Assembly (NCBI RefSeq): GCF_000007345.1 | Contig: NC_003552.1 | Coordinates: forward strand, 3,720,001 to 3,784,000 | Origin: Methanosarcina acetivorans C2A | Lineage (GTDB): Archaea; Halobacteriota; Methanosarcinia; Methanosarcinales; Methanosarcinaceae | Length of the DNA: 64,000 nt | Reading direction: 5' to 3' | Shown: piece by piece, positions 45,588-54,660 of the stretch | Layout of the letters: each line of letters begins with the position of its first letter | How positions within the stretch are numbered: position 1 is the first letter of the stretch | Program-made: the position numbers and the translations under genes | The notes under the pieces: model-generated | What the model was told of the DNA's origin: nothing | Databases searched by the model: none | The model's input: only the letters and a program-made list of their open reading frames with translations

Positions 45588-46505
45588 TTACTCAGGCCTG
45601 TACGGGATCTCGAGTTCCATCAGGTCTTCGGCTACAATAACATTCTCAAACACTTTTTTCGAATCTTTCAGGATAGGCTCCACATCATCGGTATAACGTG
45701 AACTTATATGGGTTAGGACCAGTTTCCTGACACCGGCTTCTTTTGCGAGGGCTGCAACCTCGCCTGCAGTTGAATGCATGGACTCTTCCGCCCACTCTGC
45801 CATCTCATCGGCGAAACTGCCGTCATGGATCAGGAGGTCGGCGTCTCTGCTTGCCTCAAGTACGGCTTCACAGGGCCTGGTATCCCCGCTGTACACGATT
45901 GTCCTTCCGGGTCTCGGGGTCCCCATGACTTCTTCGGGTCTTACTACCTTTCCGCCCGCTTCCACTGGATTTCCCTTTTGCAGTTTTGAGAAAAGAGGGC
46001 CAGGAGGGACTCCAAGTGCGACCGCTTTTTCCCTGTTAAAACGTCCGGGCCTGGGATTTTCAATAAGGGCATAGCCAAGACTCGGGGTGCTGTGTTCGGT
46101 CTCTAACGCCCGGACCACATACCCCTCCCCTTCGACAACGTCGCCGGGTTTCAGTTCCATACCATGAATTTCGTATTTAAGGTTGAAATAGCCAAGAGCC
46201 TTGAAGAGCTCGGTAAATTCCCGGGTCCCCGCTGGCCCGTAAATCATAAGAGGATCTTTTCTGCCCATGAAAGACATGGTCTGGATCAGGCCCGGAATTC
46301 CCAGAAAATGATCGGCATGGAAATGACTGACAAAAATAGAGGACAGGCTCATCATCCCTGTTTTTGCCCGCATCATCTGCTGCTGGGTGCCTTCGCCACA
46401 GTCAAAGAGCATAAGCTCCCCTTCTCTGTTGATCATTACTGCTGACGGATTTCTGTTGCGGGTTGGAAGAGAACCTCCAGTACCAAGAAAAGTTATGCGA
46501 AGCAT
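45588..46505 (-). CDS. rnz: Ribonuclease Z (tRNase Z)
   Basis: 305 residues. Cleaves the 3' trailer from tRNA precursors. Zinc-binding metallo-beta-lactamase motif HFHADH (His61, His63, Asp65, His66), GTGGSLPT N-terminus, GDTRP with the bridging Asp, LVLTHISSRY with the final His, and the flexible-arm region with Gly/Pro-rich PGRFNREKAVALGVPPGPL. Standard length for the short archaeal form. Single gene. Confidence 0.96.
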   Translation of the reverse strand: MLRITFLGTGGSLPTRNRNPSAVMINREGELMLFDCGEGTQQQMMRAKTGMMSLSSIFVSHFHADHFLGIPGLIQTMSFMGRKDPLMIYGPAGTREFTELFKALGYFNLKYEIHGMELKPGDVVEGEGYVVRALETEHSTPSLGYALIENPRPGRFNREKAVALGVPPGPLFSKLQKGNPVEAGGKVVRPEEVMGTPRPGRTIVYSGDTRPCEAVLEASRDADLLIHDGSFADEMAEWAEESMHSTAGEVAALAKEAGVRKLVLTHISSRYTDDVEPILKDSKKVFENVIVAEDLMELEIPYRPE

Positions 46506-46644
46506 ACTGAACTCAGTAACACTTTAGAGGTATTTATTGATTACCACCTGAAAAATATCAGGAAATTCATAATGTATTCAAACCGATTAAGTCGAACACG
46601 ATTAAGTCGAACCTCCGCCTTCAGAAACATTTTTTTCGGCATGT

Positions 46645-48519
46645 TCAGGTTTCCAATGTCCAGATCCTTCCGTAGTTTCCGGGAATGTTAAGCTGGAAGG
46701 CCTCTCCCGCAGAAACTCCCGTTAAATTGTCCTGCCCGTGAAGTTCTTCCCGGTAATTGCCATCAAATGGAAACTTGAAAGGCACTGCCTGCGCCCGGGC
46801 TCCGAAGTTCAATGCTACCAAGCTGAAAACCCCGTGATAAGTCCGGGAAAACAGCATGATATTTCGGGACTGATAGAGGGCATAATCATTGTAGAAGTAA
46901 TGCTCTCCTCTGGAAAACTGAGGGTTATTCCTGCGAAGCTTAACAAGTTTCCTGACAAGATTGACCAGCGACCTGCCTTCGGAAGTATAAAAATATTCCC
47001 AGCGCACAGGTCTGTACAAAAGTACTCTTCCCCACCCCTCCTGAGGAAGGAAGTAATTTTCACCGAACTCCTGGCCCTGCCATAACATGGGAATGCCTTT
47101 TGCCGTAAGCAGGCTTATAAGGTAAGGCTGTATCCTGTACCAGAGGACACGATCCCCTTCTCTTAAAAGTTCATTATCATTGGGAACTGTTCCAAAAGTA
47201 CATATAAAACGGGAATGATCATGATTTTCCAGGTACTGTAAAGCGGTTTTTGTGAGTTTATCCCCGTTGTTCTGAACTTCTGCCGGATAATCAATGAGGC
47301 CAAAAAGAAAGCCAAGGTCGGTCAACTTTCCAGGATTACCGGCTATTTCCCGGGCTGCAGACAGCGTCCTGTTTTGCCAGGTACAGTTACTGTAAGTTTT
47401 ATTCAGGATTTCTACAGGTTTTTGAAGCTGCTCGGCACACTGAATGAGGTTGATGGACTCTCCTTCAAAAAACCGTTGCCAATGATCGGAAGAACCTTTT
47501 TTTGCTTTAACCAGCTGGTAAGTGTCTCGTACAAGTTTCGTATAACCGTTATCCGAATCCTCCAGCCAGTACCCGGGCACGTAGTCGTATCTAAAACCAT
47601 CTACATGATAACTTTCAAGCCAGTGGTTGTTGACCGTCAAAAAGAAATCCCGGGTAAATTTGTGATTGAAGTCCGTACTTACTCCAAAAGCATTTTCAGC
47701 GAAAGAACCCATGAAAGGGTTTTCTTCCGGAGGATATTCGAGTTCGTTGTACACATAGCAATAAGGAAAAAGATCGCTTGTATGCGCATAAACCGAATCC
47801 ACTATGACTGCAATTTCTTTCTGGTGAGCCGCATCGATCAACTTTTGCATGCCTTTTCTATTTCCGAAACGTTCGTCCACCCCGAAATACCCTATCGGTG
47901 CAAATCCCCAGTCCACCCTTTTCTCAACGTTGGAAAGGGGCATCAGTTCTATACAATTAATTCCCATGTCTGCGAGGTAATCCAGATGAGCAATCGTCCC
48001 TTCTATATCATCCGCAAACTCGCTGATCATGAGTTCATAGAGGACAATATCATTTATGAAAGGGGTTTTCCATGCCAGCTCATGTTTGTCCCACTCATAG
48101 GGTTCGTACCCGAGGGTGAAAGCGGATAATTTCCCTACCCCGAATTCTCTGGCGAAGGGATCGATAATCCAGTCAATAAGATCCGGCTTTTTTGGGGTTT
48201 TAAGGCAATACCTATAAACATATTTTCCAGGGGTTCCCCATGAAGAATAAGGTTTGAGCTTATCTTCAGCTTTGATATTTATCGCTGCAGACCAGTAATC
48301 CCCATAGTCCGGGTCCGTCGAATGTTCCATTCCGAAGTTCACTGGAGGTATATCCTGAAGGAACTGGTCCTTTTCATGAATAACCCTCACAAAGAGTTCA
48401 TTTTCTCCCTCTTCCGACACACCCGGCAAAAAAAGCCCGAAACTTATTCTCCCGAAAGTCTGTTTGTCTTCCCGAGCCCCAAGCTTATGGAGAGGTAGAA
48501 GTTTAGGATTATTGGACAA
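46645..48519 (-). CDS. GH13 alpha-glucan-active enzyme (branching/trehalohydrolase-like)
   Basis: About 625 residues. AAGGAG (48533-48528) is eight bases before TTG 48519; a GTG at 48528 is the alternative. N-terminal beta-domain (about 25-115), then a GH13 barrel: region I DSVYAHT, II VDGFRYD with nucleophile Asp315 (numbering from GTG), III FFEGES with the acid/base Glu, IV ENHDHSR. C-terminal beta domain from about 545. The layout resembles glycogen-branching or maltooligosyltrehalose trehalohydrolase enzymes; exact specificity open. No glycogen genes adjoin. No signal peptide. Confidence 0.8.
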   Translation of the reverse strand: MSNNPKLLPLHKLGAREDKQTFGRISFGLFLPGVSEEGENELFVRVIHEKDQFLQDIPPVNFGMEHSTDPDYGDYWSAAINIKAEDKLKPYSSWGTPGKYVYRYCLKTPKKPDLIDWIIDPFAREFGVGKLSAFTLGYEPYEWDKHELAWKTPFINDIVLYELMISEFADDIEGTIAHLDYLADMGINCIELMPLSNVEKRVDWGFAPIGYFGVDERFGNRKGMQKLIDAAHQKEIAVIVDSVYAHTSDLFPYCYVYNELEYPPEENPFMGSFAENAFGVSTDFNHKFTRDFFLTVNNHWLESYHVDGFRYDYVPGYWLEDSDNGYTKLVRDTYQLVKAKKGSSDHWQRFFEGESINLIQCAEQLQKPVEILNKTYSNCTWQNRTLSAAREIAGNPGKLTDLGFLFGLIDYPAEVQNNGDKLTKTALQYLENHDHSRFICTFGTVPNDNELLREGDRVLWYRIQPYLISLLTAKGIPMLWQGQEFGENYFLPQEGWGRVLLYRPVRWEYFYTSEGRSLVNLVRKLVKLRRNNPQFSRGEHYFYNDYALYQSRNIMLFSRTYHGVFSLVALNFGARAQAVPFKFPFDGNYREELHGQDNLTGVSAGEAFQLNIPGNYGRIWTLET

Positions 48520-48528
48520 GTTTTCCAC

Positions 48529-48981
48529 TCCTTAACTATTATTGAAATTATGGCTTAGATTTAGGAATTGAAATGCACATTAGAGAATATATGCATCACG
48601 ATATATATACTGGAGTAACTGTACACATAAATAATAGAGAGATAATAATAAAAATACAGACATATAATGAGTAATAAGAATCCATATAATTTGCGAAACA
48701 AGATTTAGGAAAAATGCTCCTTATGATTTACTCAAACTTCATATTCCAGCTAATGATAACAAAAAGGCTGGAAATATTCAGGTTGTAAAAAGAAAATGAT
48801 AGAGAGATTCAGGATTTATAGAGCTAGAACACAAAGACAAACAGGTACAATAATACAAACAGGTGAAACACAAATGCATTATTTTTGACGCGATTTTCAG
48901 GATATTATATATTCTAAAAACTCGTTAACCTTCTCCAGATTACACATTTCTATCAAAAAATCATAAAGGAACCGTCTTCAT
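48529..48981. other. Divergent promoter region
   Basis: About 450 AT-rich bases between the GH13 gene and cobA. TATA-like CACGATATATATAC (48597-48610) could serve the GH13 side and TATTATATATTC (48902-48913) the cobA side. No gene. Confidence 0.5.
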
Positions 48982-49749
48982 ATGTCAGAAAATTACGGAA
49001 AAGTTTACCTTGTGGGTTCGGGTCCCGGAGACCCCGAACTTCTCACTCTGAAAGCCCGCCGGCTCATAGACAATGCAGAAGTAATCGTCTACGACCAGCT
49101 TCCGGGAAAATCTATCCTGGGCTCCATGCCGAAAAGTGCGGAAAAAATCGATGTTGGGAAATACGCCGGAAACCACACGATGACCCAGTCCGAAATCAAT
49201 GAAGTGCTTGTCTGGAAAGCAAAGGAAGGAAAGATGGTGGTCCGGCTGAAAGGAGGGGACCCCTACGTATTCGGGAGGGGAGGAGAAGAAGCCGAGGTGC
49301 TTGTAGCAGAAGGCATCGAATTTGAAATCGTGCCCGGGATCACCTCCGCAATCGCAGTACCTGCTTATGCAGGAATTCCTGTAACCCACAGGGAAAGCAC
49401 ATCGATGGTCACCTTTATAACAGGGCACGAGGACCCCACAAAAGAAGAAAGCGGCCTGGACTGGGAGACCCTGGCTAAGTTCGACGGGACCATTGTAATC
49501 TTTATGGGCGTAAAGATGCTCAGGCGGAATACCGAAGAGCTTATGAAGTATGGCAAGGACCCGAAAACCCCTGTTGCAGTCATAGAGAGAGGTACCCGGC
49601 CTGACCAGCGAGTAACCGTGGGCTCCCTAGAAAACATCGCTGACCTGGCAGAAGAAAGAAAAGTAAAGGCTCCTGCCATCACGGTTATAGGCGACGTTGT
49701 CAACCTCCACGCTATTCTTGGCGAGCAGATAGCAGGAAAGGATTTCTGA
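48982..49749 (+). CDS. cobA: Uroporphyrinogen-III C-methyltransferase
   Basis: 255 residues, ATG 48982 with AAAGGA upstream. Methylates uroporphyrinogen III at C2 and C7 to precorrin-2, the entry to siroheme, cobamide, F430 and archaeal heme. Motifs: VYLVGSGPGDPELLTLKA, YDQLPG, LKGGDPYVFGRGGEE, GITSAIAVPAYAGIPVTHR. Single-domain SUMT without CysG-type extensions. Followed after 20 bases by hemD. Confidence 0.96.
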   Translation: MSENYGKVYLVGSGPGDPELLTLKARRLIDNAEVIVYDQLPGKSILGSMPKSAEKIDVGKYAGNHTMTQSEINEVLVWKAKEGKMVVRLKGGDPYVFGRGGEEAEVLVAEGIEFEIVPGITSAIAVPAYAGIPVTHRESTSMVTFITGHEDPTKEESGLDWETLAKFDGTIVIFMGVKMLRRNTEELMKYGKDPKTPVAVIERGTRPDQRVTVGSLENIADLAEERKVKAPAITVIGDVVNLHAILGEQIAGKDF

Positions 49750-49769
49750 GGGTTCAAAGAGGTGAAGGT

Positions 49770-50609
49770 ATGACGAATAAGGGCATGACAGAAGAATTAA
49801 CCGCAGAAAAAATTCCCTTGCTTGCAATCATGAGGCCTGAAAGCTACAGGGAAAAGTCCGAGGCAATTGCCAGGGACTACGGCTTTGAGCCCGTCTATGT
49901 CCCCATGATCCAGCTTGAAGGCTTAAAAGATGAAGTATTCGAGCCTTTCGTGCAGAGAGTCGTAAAAGGGACTTCGGATTATGTTGTATTTACAAGCGCA
50001 AACGGGATAACTTTCACACTGGACAAGCTCACGAAACCTGAAAAGGAAAAATTCATCGCAGCCCTGAAAAAAACCAGGGTAATAGCAATCGGCCCGAACA
50101 CGGAAAAAGAGCTTGTGAAGATCGGAATTGAAAAGCCTTTCCTGCCCGGGGATTATAGTTCCGAAGGAATTGTAGAAGCTCTCTGCCCGGAGGTAAAAGG
50201 AAAAACAATAGATCTTGCGAGGAGCGCTTTTGGGGCCAAGGTTTTAATAGAAGGCCTTGAACAGTGCGGAGCAACCGTCTATGAGACCCATGTGTACACT
50301 CTCAGCATCCCTGAAGGGGCAGCCCAAAAAGAGCTTATAGAACGTACCCTCGCAGGAGAGGTTGATGCCTTTGCCTTTACAAGTTCAATGATGGTCAGAG
50401 GCTTCATGAAGCATGCGGAGAAGCTGGGAGCAAAAGATACGATAAAAGAGACCCTCAGCAGAGCCGTTGTAGGCGCAATCGGAACTCCTACGGGAAATAC
50501 CCTGGAAAAATATGGAGTCAATGCGGACGTAATCCCTGAGGAGTTTACTTTCGAAGCCCTGGTAAAGGCTATGAAAAAAACTATGAAAAACCAGCTCAAA
50601 AGTAACTGA
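49770..50609 (+). CDS. hemD: Uroporphyrinogen-III synthase
   Basis: 279 residues, ATG 49770 with GAGGTGAAGG upstream. Cyclises hydroxymethylbilane to uroporphyrinogen III, the substrate of CobA. The family is poorly conserved, but the signs are clear: VPMIQLEG, VVFTSANGI, IAIGPNTEKEL, PGDYSSEGIVEAL, FTSSMMVRGF and AIGTPTGNTLEKYG. Operon with cobA. Confidence 0.92.
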   Translation: MTNKGMTEELTAEKIPLLAIMRPESYREKSEAIARDYGFEPVYVPMIQLEGLKDEVFEPFVQRVVKGTSDYVVFTSANGITFTLDKLTKPEKEKFIAALKKTRVIAIGPNTEKELVKIGIEKPFLPGDYSSEGIVEALCPEVKGKTIDLARSAFGAKVLIEGLEQCGATVYETHVYTLSIPEGAAQKELIERTLAGEVDAFAFTSSMMVRGFMKHAEKLGAKDTIKETLSRAVVGAIGTPTGNTLEKYGVNADVIPEEFTFEALVKAMKKTMKNQLKSN

Positions 50610-51410
50610 AGAACTGTTCTAAAAATATAACTGAAATCTGTTGAGAGCCGCGCTATATGGGAACGATCTCATAAAACATGGCTCTTCTCATAAAACCGGT
50701 TCGAAAGAACAACACTTAAAAACCCATGAGGGCTTTTGACGTACAACTATACAAATTTCTGGAATAATTTAAACTCTCCTCTAAACCTTTGAGATGCGTA
50801 GAATAGATGTGCTTAGAACAGATGTGTTTAGAACCATTTCTCAATTTTTCCATTTGTCCGGGGATGTCTTACTCTTGAAAATAGGGGTTCGATTCCAGGT
50901 TCTTCAATGCTCCTTTTAAACTCAACATCTTATAAACCATCCTTGTTGATCCTGTGAGCTCCGAATTTGCTTCCATAACCATGATGGGCTTTTCCAGGCG
51001 AGCGCTGCAGTGCCGTCACTTATTAAATGTATAATGATTATTGATTGCTCCTTATAATCCAAGAGTCACTTTTTTGCAGGTCAGGTGACGAGTATGTCTC
51101 TGCGTTTTTCATCATTAAGCACACCGAAGGTGAAAATCATATACTTTTTACATTTAAGAGACAGTTAAGAGACAGTCTAAATGAATGAATTCAGAATAAT
51201 GCTCTCAATCCGTGTAGTTAAAGTTGCATTCGGCCTCGCACTTTTCCTTTAAGGAATTCTGAAATTCGCCATGAAAGGGATGAAAAATAGTAATATACGA
51301 ATTCGAACAAATATAAAATTATGGATAAAGTATATAACTTTGGAAAGTTATATACTTTAGAAAAAAATATAATTGAAATGTAATATGATGGGGGAAAAGC
51401 AACGGACCAG
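50610..51410. other. Intergenic region without supported gene
   Basis: About 800 bases, AT-rich, with short decayed-looking segments. A 23-codon frame at 51181-51252 (MNEFRIMLSIRVVKVAFGLA) resembles the start of a membrane or secreted protein, but stops. No tRNA fold found despite a GGGGTTCGATTCC stretch near 50884-50896. Confidence 0.45.
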
Positions 51411-51551
51411 ATGCCAGAAAAATGTGGAGAATGCGAAATGTACAGTAGATCCTACGGATTTTGCCTGAGGATAATGGAATACGTTTCTCCAGACGAAACG
51501 GAATTCAGATGCCTGAAAAGTAAAACTGTCCCGGGACAGGAGGCTTTTTAA
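51411..51551 (+). CDS. 46-residue putative zinc-ribbon microprotein
   Basis: ATG 51411 to TAA 51549-51551. Sequence begins MPEKCGECEMYSRSYGFCLR and has four cysteines: C-x2-C at 5 and 8, then Cys18 and Cys34, a spacing typical of a small treble-clef or ribbon zinc site. GGA lies four bases before the ATG. Such tiny zinc proteins are common in archaea and usually unannotated. Role unknown. Confidence 0.55.
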   Translation: MPEKCGECEMYSRSYGFCLRIMEYVSPDETEFRCLKSKTVPGQEAF

Positions 51552-51769
51552 CACTTCAAAATAAGTTTCTTGTAAGCTCTTCGTCTTTTTAAAAACCTCA
51601 ACTTTCGTTTATTATGCTTCTCTTTCAAACATATGCTCCATTCTCAAACTTTCCTGCGGAGTACACACGCTTTTGACCATTCCGAGGAGAAAACTCTACT
51701 TATCCGGAATCATTGCTAATACCCGGAAGAAAGATTTTCAAAGCCATTCCTGCATCAGTCACGATCTGA
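51552..51769. other. Spacer
   Basis: About 220 bases between the microprotein and a gene relic. I see nothing supportable in it. Confidence 0.4.
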
Positions 51770-52124
51770 GACTCCACCATCACCATAACGAAGATCAGGT
51801 CGAACCCGGAACTTATATCGTACCCTGCGATCACCTTCAATGCCCCGGCTAACGGCCTGCCTGAACTTGAAGATGCCGTTGGTGGAACTCTATACTACCT
51901 ATCCGCACTCACCGTTTATCCTTATCAGGATTATCTCCGGGATCCCGGAAGACAACTAGCTGAAACGATAGCAATCGAAATCATGGATAATAGAAAGCAG
52001 GATGGAAAACACGCCTTATAACCCAACAATGCAGGCCTCTCGGATGGATTGACAACTTTGAAATAGACGGAGAGCCGGGTATAGAGCAGGGTATGATACA
52101 TGCAGGGTCGAAAGAACGATAAGA
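51770..52124 (+). pseudogene. Relic of an unidentified gene
   Basis: An 83-codon frame without any usable start (it follows TGA 51767-51769) reads like coding sequence, for example YPAITFNAPANGLPELEDAV and YYLSALTVYPYQDYLRD. It stops at 52019-52021, and a second frame then continues (GWIDNFEIDGEPGIEQGMIH). I interpret this as a gene broken by nonsense and frameshift mutations. Family not recognised. Confidence 0.45.
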
Positions 52125-52408
52125 GATATCAAATTCGAAGAGGTTTTATGCCATCGGCAAATAGATACTTTTACGAATCGAAAATATGTAATCGGGAATA
52201 TTTTTCTCGGTTGACTTAGGGATATTCGGCATTTCTGGTCATATCCTCGAGCCTAGGCATTCTGACCTTAGTTTTATAATTGTGAATGCCCATATAATCA
52301 CCCCTGTCTCTGCAAATATAAAACAATCAGAAAGTTAAGGTAAAGTAAACAACAATTTAAAATTATTTACTAATTTCTGTAAAACAATCTCAATTTTGAC
52401 GGATCGAT
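52125..52408. other. Upstream region of the radical SAM gene
   Basis: About 280 AT-rich bases with no gene. TTAAAATTATTTACTAA (52353-52369) is a weak TATA candidate; the ATG at 52409 has only GGATCGAT upstream. Confidence 0.4.
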
Positions 52409-53608
52409 ATGATAGGCGTTTCAAAACTTTACTGCGGAACCGTGGAACCTTCTGACGCCCTTCGCTATGGAAGGGAGTCTAATCGGCTTCCCTCTCACCT
52501 GCTGCAGTTTTCAAAAGACAAAAAACCGGTAGTAGTCTGGAACATGACCCGCCGATGCAACCTGAAATGCGTCCACTGTTATGCCCAGGCAAAAGACATG
52601 GAATTCAAAAACGAGCTTTCCACCGAAGAAGGAAAAGCCCTTATCGATGACCTGGCCGCTTTTGGCTCCCCTGTAATGCTTTTTTCCGGGGGTGAGCCTA
52701 CAATGCGAAAGGACCTCCCCGAACTTGCTGCCTACGCCCGGGAAAAAGGCATGAGAGCGGTAATTTCCACAAACGGGACTCTCATAGATAAAGACCTGGC
52801 AAAAAAGCTCAAAGCCGTGGGCCTCTCCTATGTTGGTGTTTCCCTGGACGGGGTCCGGGAGACAAATGACAAATTCAGGGGCATGAAAGGAGCCTTTGAT
52901 GCCGCCCTCAGGGGCCTGCACAACTGCCAGGAAGAAGGCATAAAGGTCGGACTCCGCTTCACCATCAACAAGCAGAACGTCCGGGACATCCCTGCCATCT
53001 TCGACCTGCTCGAGGAAGAAAACATCCCCAGGGTCTGCTTCTACCACCTGGTCTATGCCGGCAGAGGTTCGACAATGGTGGACGAAGACCTCTCCCCCGA
53101 AGAGTCCAGGAAAGCCGTTGATCTCATAATGGAACGGACAAAAGCCTTGCACAAGAAAGGCTTCCCCGCAGAAGTCCTGACCGTGGACAACCACTGCGAC
53201 GGTCCCTACATCTACCTCAAGCTCCTGAAAGAAAACCCGAAAAGGGCGGCCGAAGTGTTCGAACTCCTGTCCATGAACCAGGGCAACTCTTCCGGAATAG
53301 GTATCGGCTGCGTGTCCTGGGACGGCTCGGTGCACGCCGACCAGTTCTGGAGACACTACTCCTTCGGAAACGTCAGGGAACGCCCCTTCAGTGAGATCTG
53401 GACCGACCAGAGTGACGAACTCATGGCCGGGCTCAAGCACAGGAAACCCCTTATCCAGGCTAATGCCGACCGTTGTGCAAAATGCAAATGGTTCGATGTC
53501 TGCAACGGAAACTTCCGGGTTCGAGCCGAAGCCGTGTACGGAAACGTCTGGGCAGACGACCCCGCCTGCTACCTCACAAAAGAAGAAATCGGATACGATG
53601 AAGCCTGA
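52409..53608 (+). CDS. ahbC: Radical SAM/SPASM enzyme, AhbC-like (12,18-didecarboxysiroheme deacetylase)
   Basis: 399 residues. N-terminal ISKLYCGT-type start (MIGVSKLYCGTVEPSDALRY), which I associate with NirJ/AhbC proteins. Radical SAM cluster motif C-x3-C-x2-C at Cys50, Cys54, Cys57 (RRCNLKCVHCYAQ), GGEP at about 94-97. C-terminal SPASM-type cysteines in IGCVSWDGSVHADQFW and RCAKCKWFDVCNGN. AhbC removes two acetate side chains from didecarboxysiroheme on the alternative heme pathway. cobA and hemD lie 1.8 kb upstream on the same strand, consistent with this pathway. AhbD, the final enzyme, is similar in sequence and remains an alternative. Confidence 0.82.
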   Translation: MIGVSKLYCGTVEPSDALRYGRESNRLPSHLLQFSKDKKPVVVWNMTRRCNLKCVHCYAQAKDMEFKNELSTEEGKALIDDLAAFGSPVMLFSGGEPTMRKDLPELAAYAREKGMRAVISTNGTLIDKDLAKKLKAVGLSYVGVSLDGVRETNDKFRGMKGAFDAALRGLHNCQEEGIKVGLRFTINKQNVRDIPAIFDLLEEENIPRVCFYHLVYAGRGSTMVDEDLSPEESRKAVDLIMERTKALHKKGFPAEVLTVDNHCDGPYIYLKLLKENPKRAAEVFELLSMNQGNSSGIGIGCVSWDGSVHADQFWRHYSFGNVRERPFSEIWTDQSDELMAGLKHRKPLIQANADRCAKCKWFDVCNGNFRVRAEAVYGNVWADDPACYLTKEEIGYDEA

Positions 53609-54077
53609 AAAATAATTCAGGCGCCCTTTACCTTTTTTGTATAAGAAGGGAAAAGAATACCCCTAGAGGCTGTCCGACAATTCCTATCAGTAATAAACAA
53701 ATCTTCTTTTTTAAAAATGTATTATAATACTCTCTTTTTGTCATCTTTTTACTCTATAATTAAATTGTCAGACAACTCGTTTTAGAGTATGTGATCACTA
53801 ACAATTTGATTTATAAATAAGATTCAGAAGGATATATCTAAGAAGAAATATAGAAAATGAAAATTATATATTAAATTAATAATAGTATTTCAGTACCGCT
53901 GTTTGATCACCAGGAGGTATTGTAATAAATACCATTGTGTGCCAAAAATCTCCAGGGGGAGTATTTGGGAAATTGATGTTATGCCTGAGTTTGTACTGGA
54001 AATCAAGGATCCATAGATCCTGAAGGGAAAGTGTATTCTTCTTTAGCTGTTTTTATACAGGTTACCTGAAGGATGTG
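53609..54077. other. Intergenic region containing a MITE-like element
   Basis: About 470 bases. The left part holds an inverted-repeat element (53667-53777). The remainder is AT-rich with GGAGGTATT near 53911-53919 but no frame behind it. Confidence 0.45.
53667..53777. mobile_element. MITE-like element with imperfect terminal inverted repeats
   Basis: Left end AGGCTGTCCGACAATT (53667-53682) and right end AATTGTCAGACAACTC (53763-53778 approx.) pair at 13 of 16 positions. The ~110-base interior is very AT-rich and non-coding. No clear target duplication. Similar GTC(C/T)GACAATT ends are found on some IS elements, as I recall. Probably a non-autonomous element. Confidence 0.55.
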
Positions 54078-54230
54078 ATGAAAGGTTTCAAAGGAGATCT
54101 GGCGAACCTGTTAATCTGGATATGGACGGGACCAATAAATAATAACACTATGCTATTATTACAGTACCGCGCTACAGTGCTTAATCTAAACAGGTTGATG
54201 GATCGGATACCACATAAAAAATTATCGTAG
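54078..54230 (+). CDS. Possible 50-residue leader or small protein
   Basis: ATG 54078 behind GAAGGA; ends TAG 54228-54230, ten bases before the next gene. The translation (MKGFKGDLANLLIWIWTGPI at its start) has one short hydrophobic stretch and no family. The ribosome site and tight spacing are the only support; it may be a chance frame. Confidence 0.25.
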   Translation: MKGFKGDLANLLIWIWTGPINNNTMLLLQYRATVLNLNRLMDRIPHKKLS

Positions 54231-54239
54231 GAGATATAA

Positions 54240-54467
54240 ATGGACATTGTGGATGTGAGGGAAAAGTACGAGGTCAAATTGATGGATCTGCCTAATGTCA
54301 AGGGTGTTTGGACTGGTAAAAAAAATGAAAAGGATGTGATTTTCGTGGGAGTTACACATAAGGTTTTGGATTCCTCACTCCGTCCCGAAGAAAAAATACC
54401 AAAAACACTTGAAGGATATGAAGTAGAGGTCGAAGAGATTGGTGACCTGACGGCGTACACCAAGTAA
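54240..54467 (+). CDS. Free-standing copy of the protease N-terminal domain
   Basis: 75 residues, ATG 54240 with TAGGAGAT upstream. It aligns along its length with residues 35-100 of the protease at 54883: LPNVKGVWTG against LPNVVGLAVG, VIFVGVTHKV against LIVLVTQKL, and the following IPKTLEGYEVEVEEIG against IPEELGGHKTDVMAIG. It lacks any catalytic residue. A free copy of an N-terminal domain could act as an inhibitor, chaperone or substrate; that is inference. The last codons (GCGTACACCAAGTAATAAGG) resemble the unit of the 24-bp repeat just downstream. Confidence 0.7.
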   Translation: MDIVDVREKYEVKLMDLPNVKGVWTGKKNEKDVIFVGVTHKVLDSSLRPEEKIPKTLEGYEVEVEEIGDLTAYTK

Positions 54468-54497
54468 TAAGGATAGCGTCATAAAGTATTGAGGACG

Positions 54498-54660
54498 GTG
54501 TACGCCAGGTAGTGGGGGATGGGGTACACCAGGTAGTGGGGGATGGGGTACACCAGGTAGTGGGGGATGGGGTACACCAGGTAGTGGGGGATGGGGTACA
54601 CCAGGTAGTGGGGGATGGAGTACACCAGGTAGTGGGGGATGGGGTACACCAGGTAGTGGA
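54498..54660. repeat. 24-bp tandem repeat, almost seven copies
   Basis: Unit GGGTACACCAGGTAGTGGGG plus GATG, with TAC at 54501, 54525, 54549, 54573, 54597, 54621 and 54645. Copies differ by single bases only. In one frame each unit holds an ATG-GGG-TAC-ACC-AGG-TAG mini-frame; in another it reads GTPGSGGW but with no start. The unit resembles the 3' end of the 54240 gene. Confidence 0.95.

Noticed and set aside
50884-50906. GGGGTTCGATTCC resembling a tRNA T-arm
   Set aside because: No matching acceptor, D or anticodon arms can be folded from the flanking 75 bases on either strand.
52511-53440. 309-codon minus frame antisense to the radical SAM gene
   Set aside because: The plus frame has the full radical SAM motif set; the antisense frame is a codon-bias shadow.
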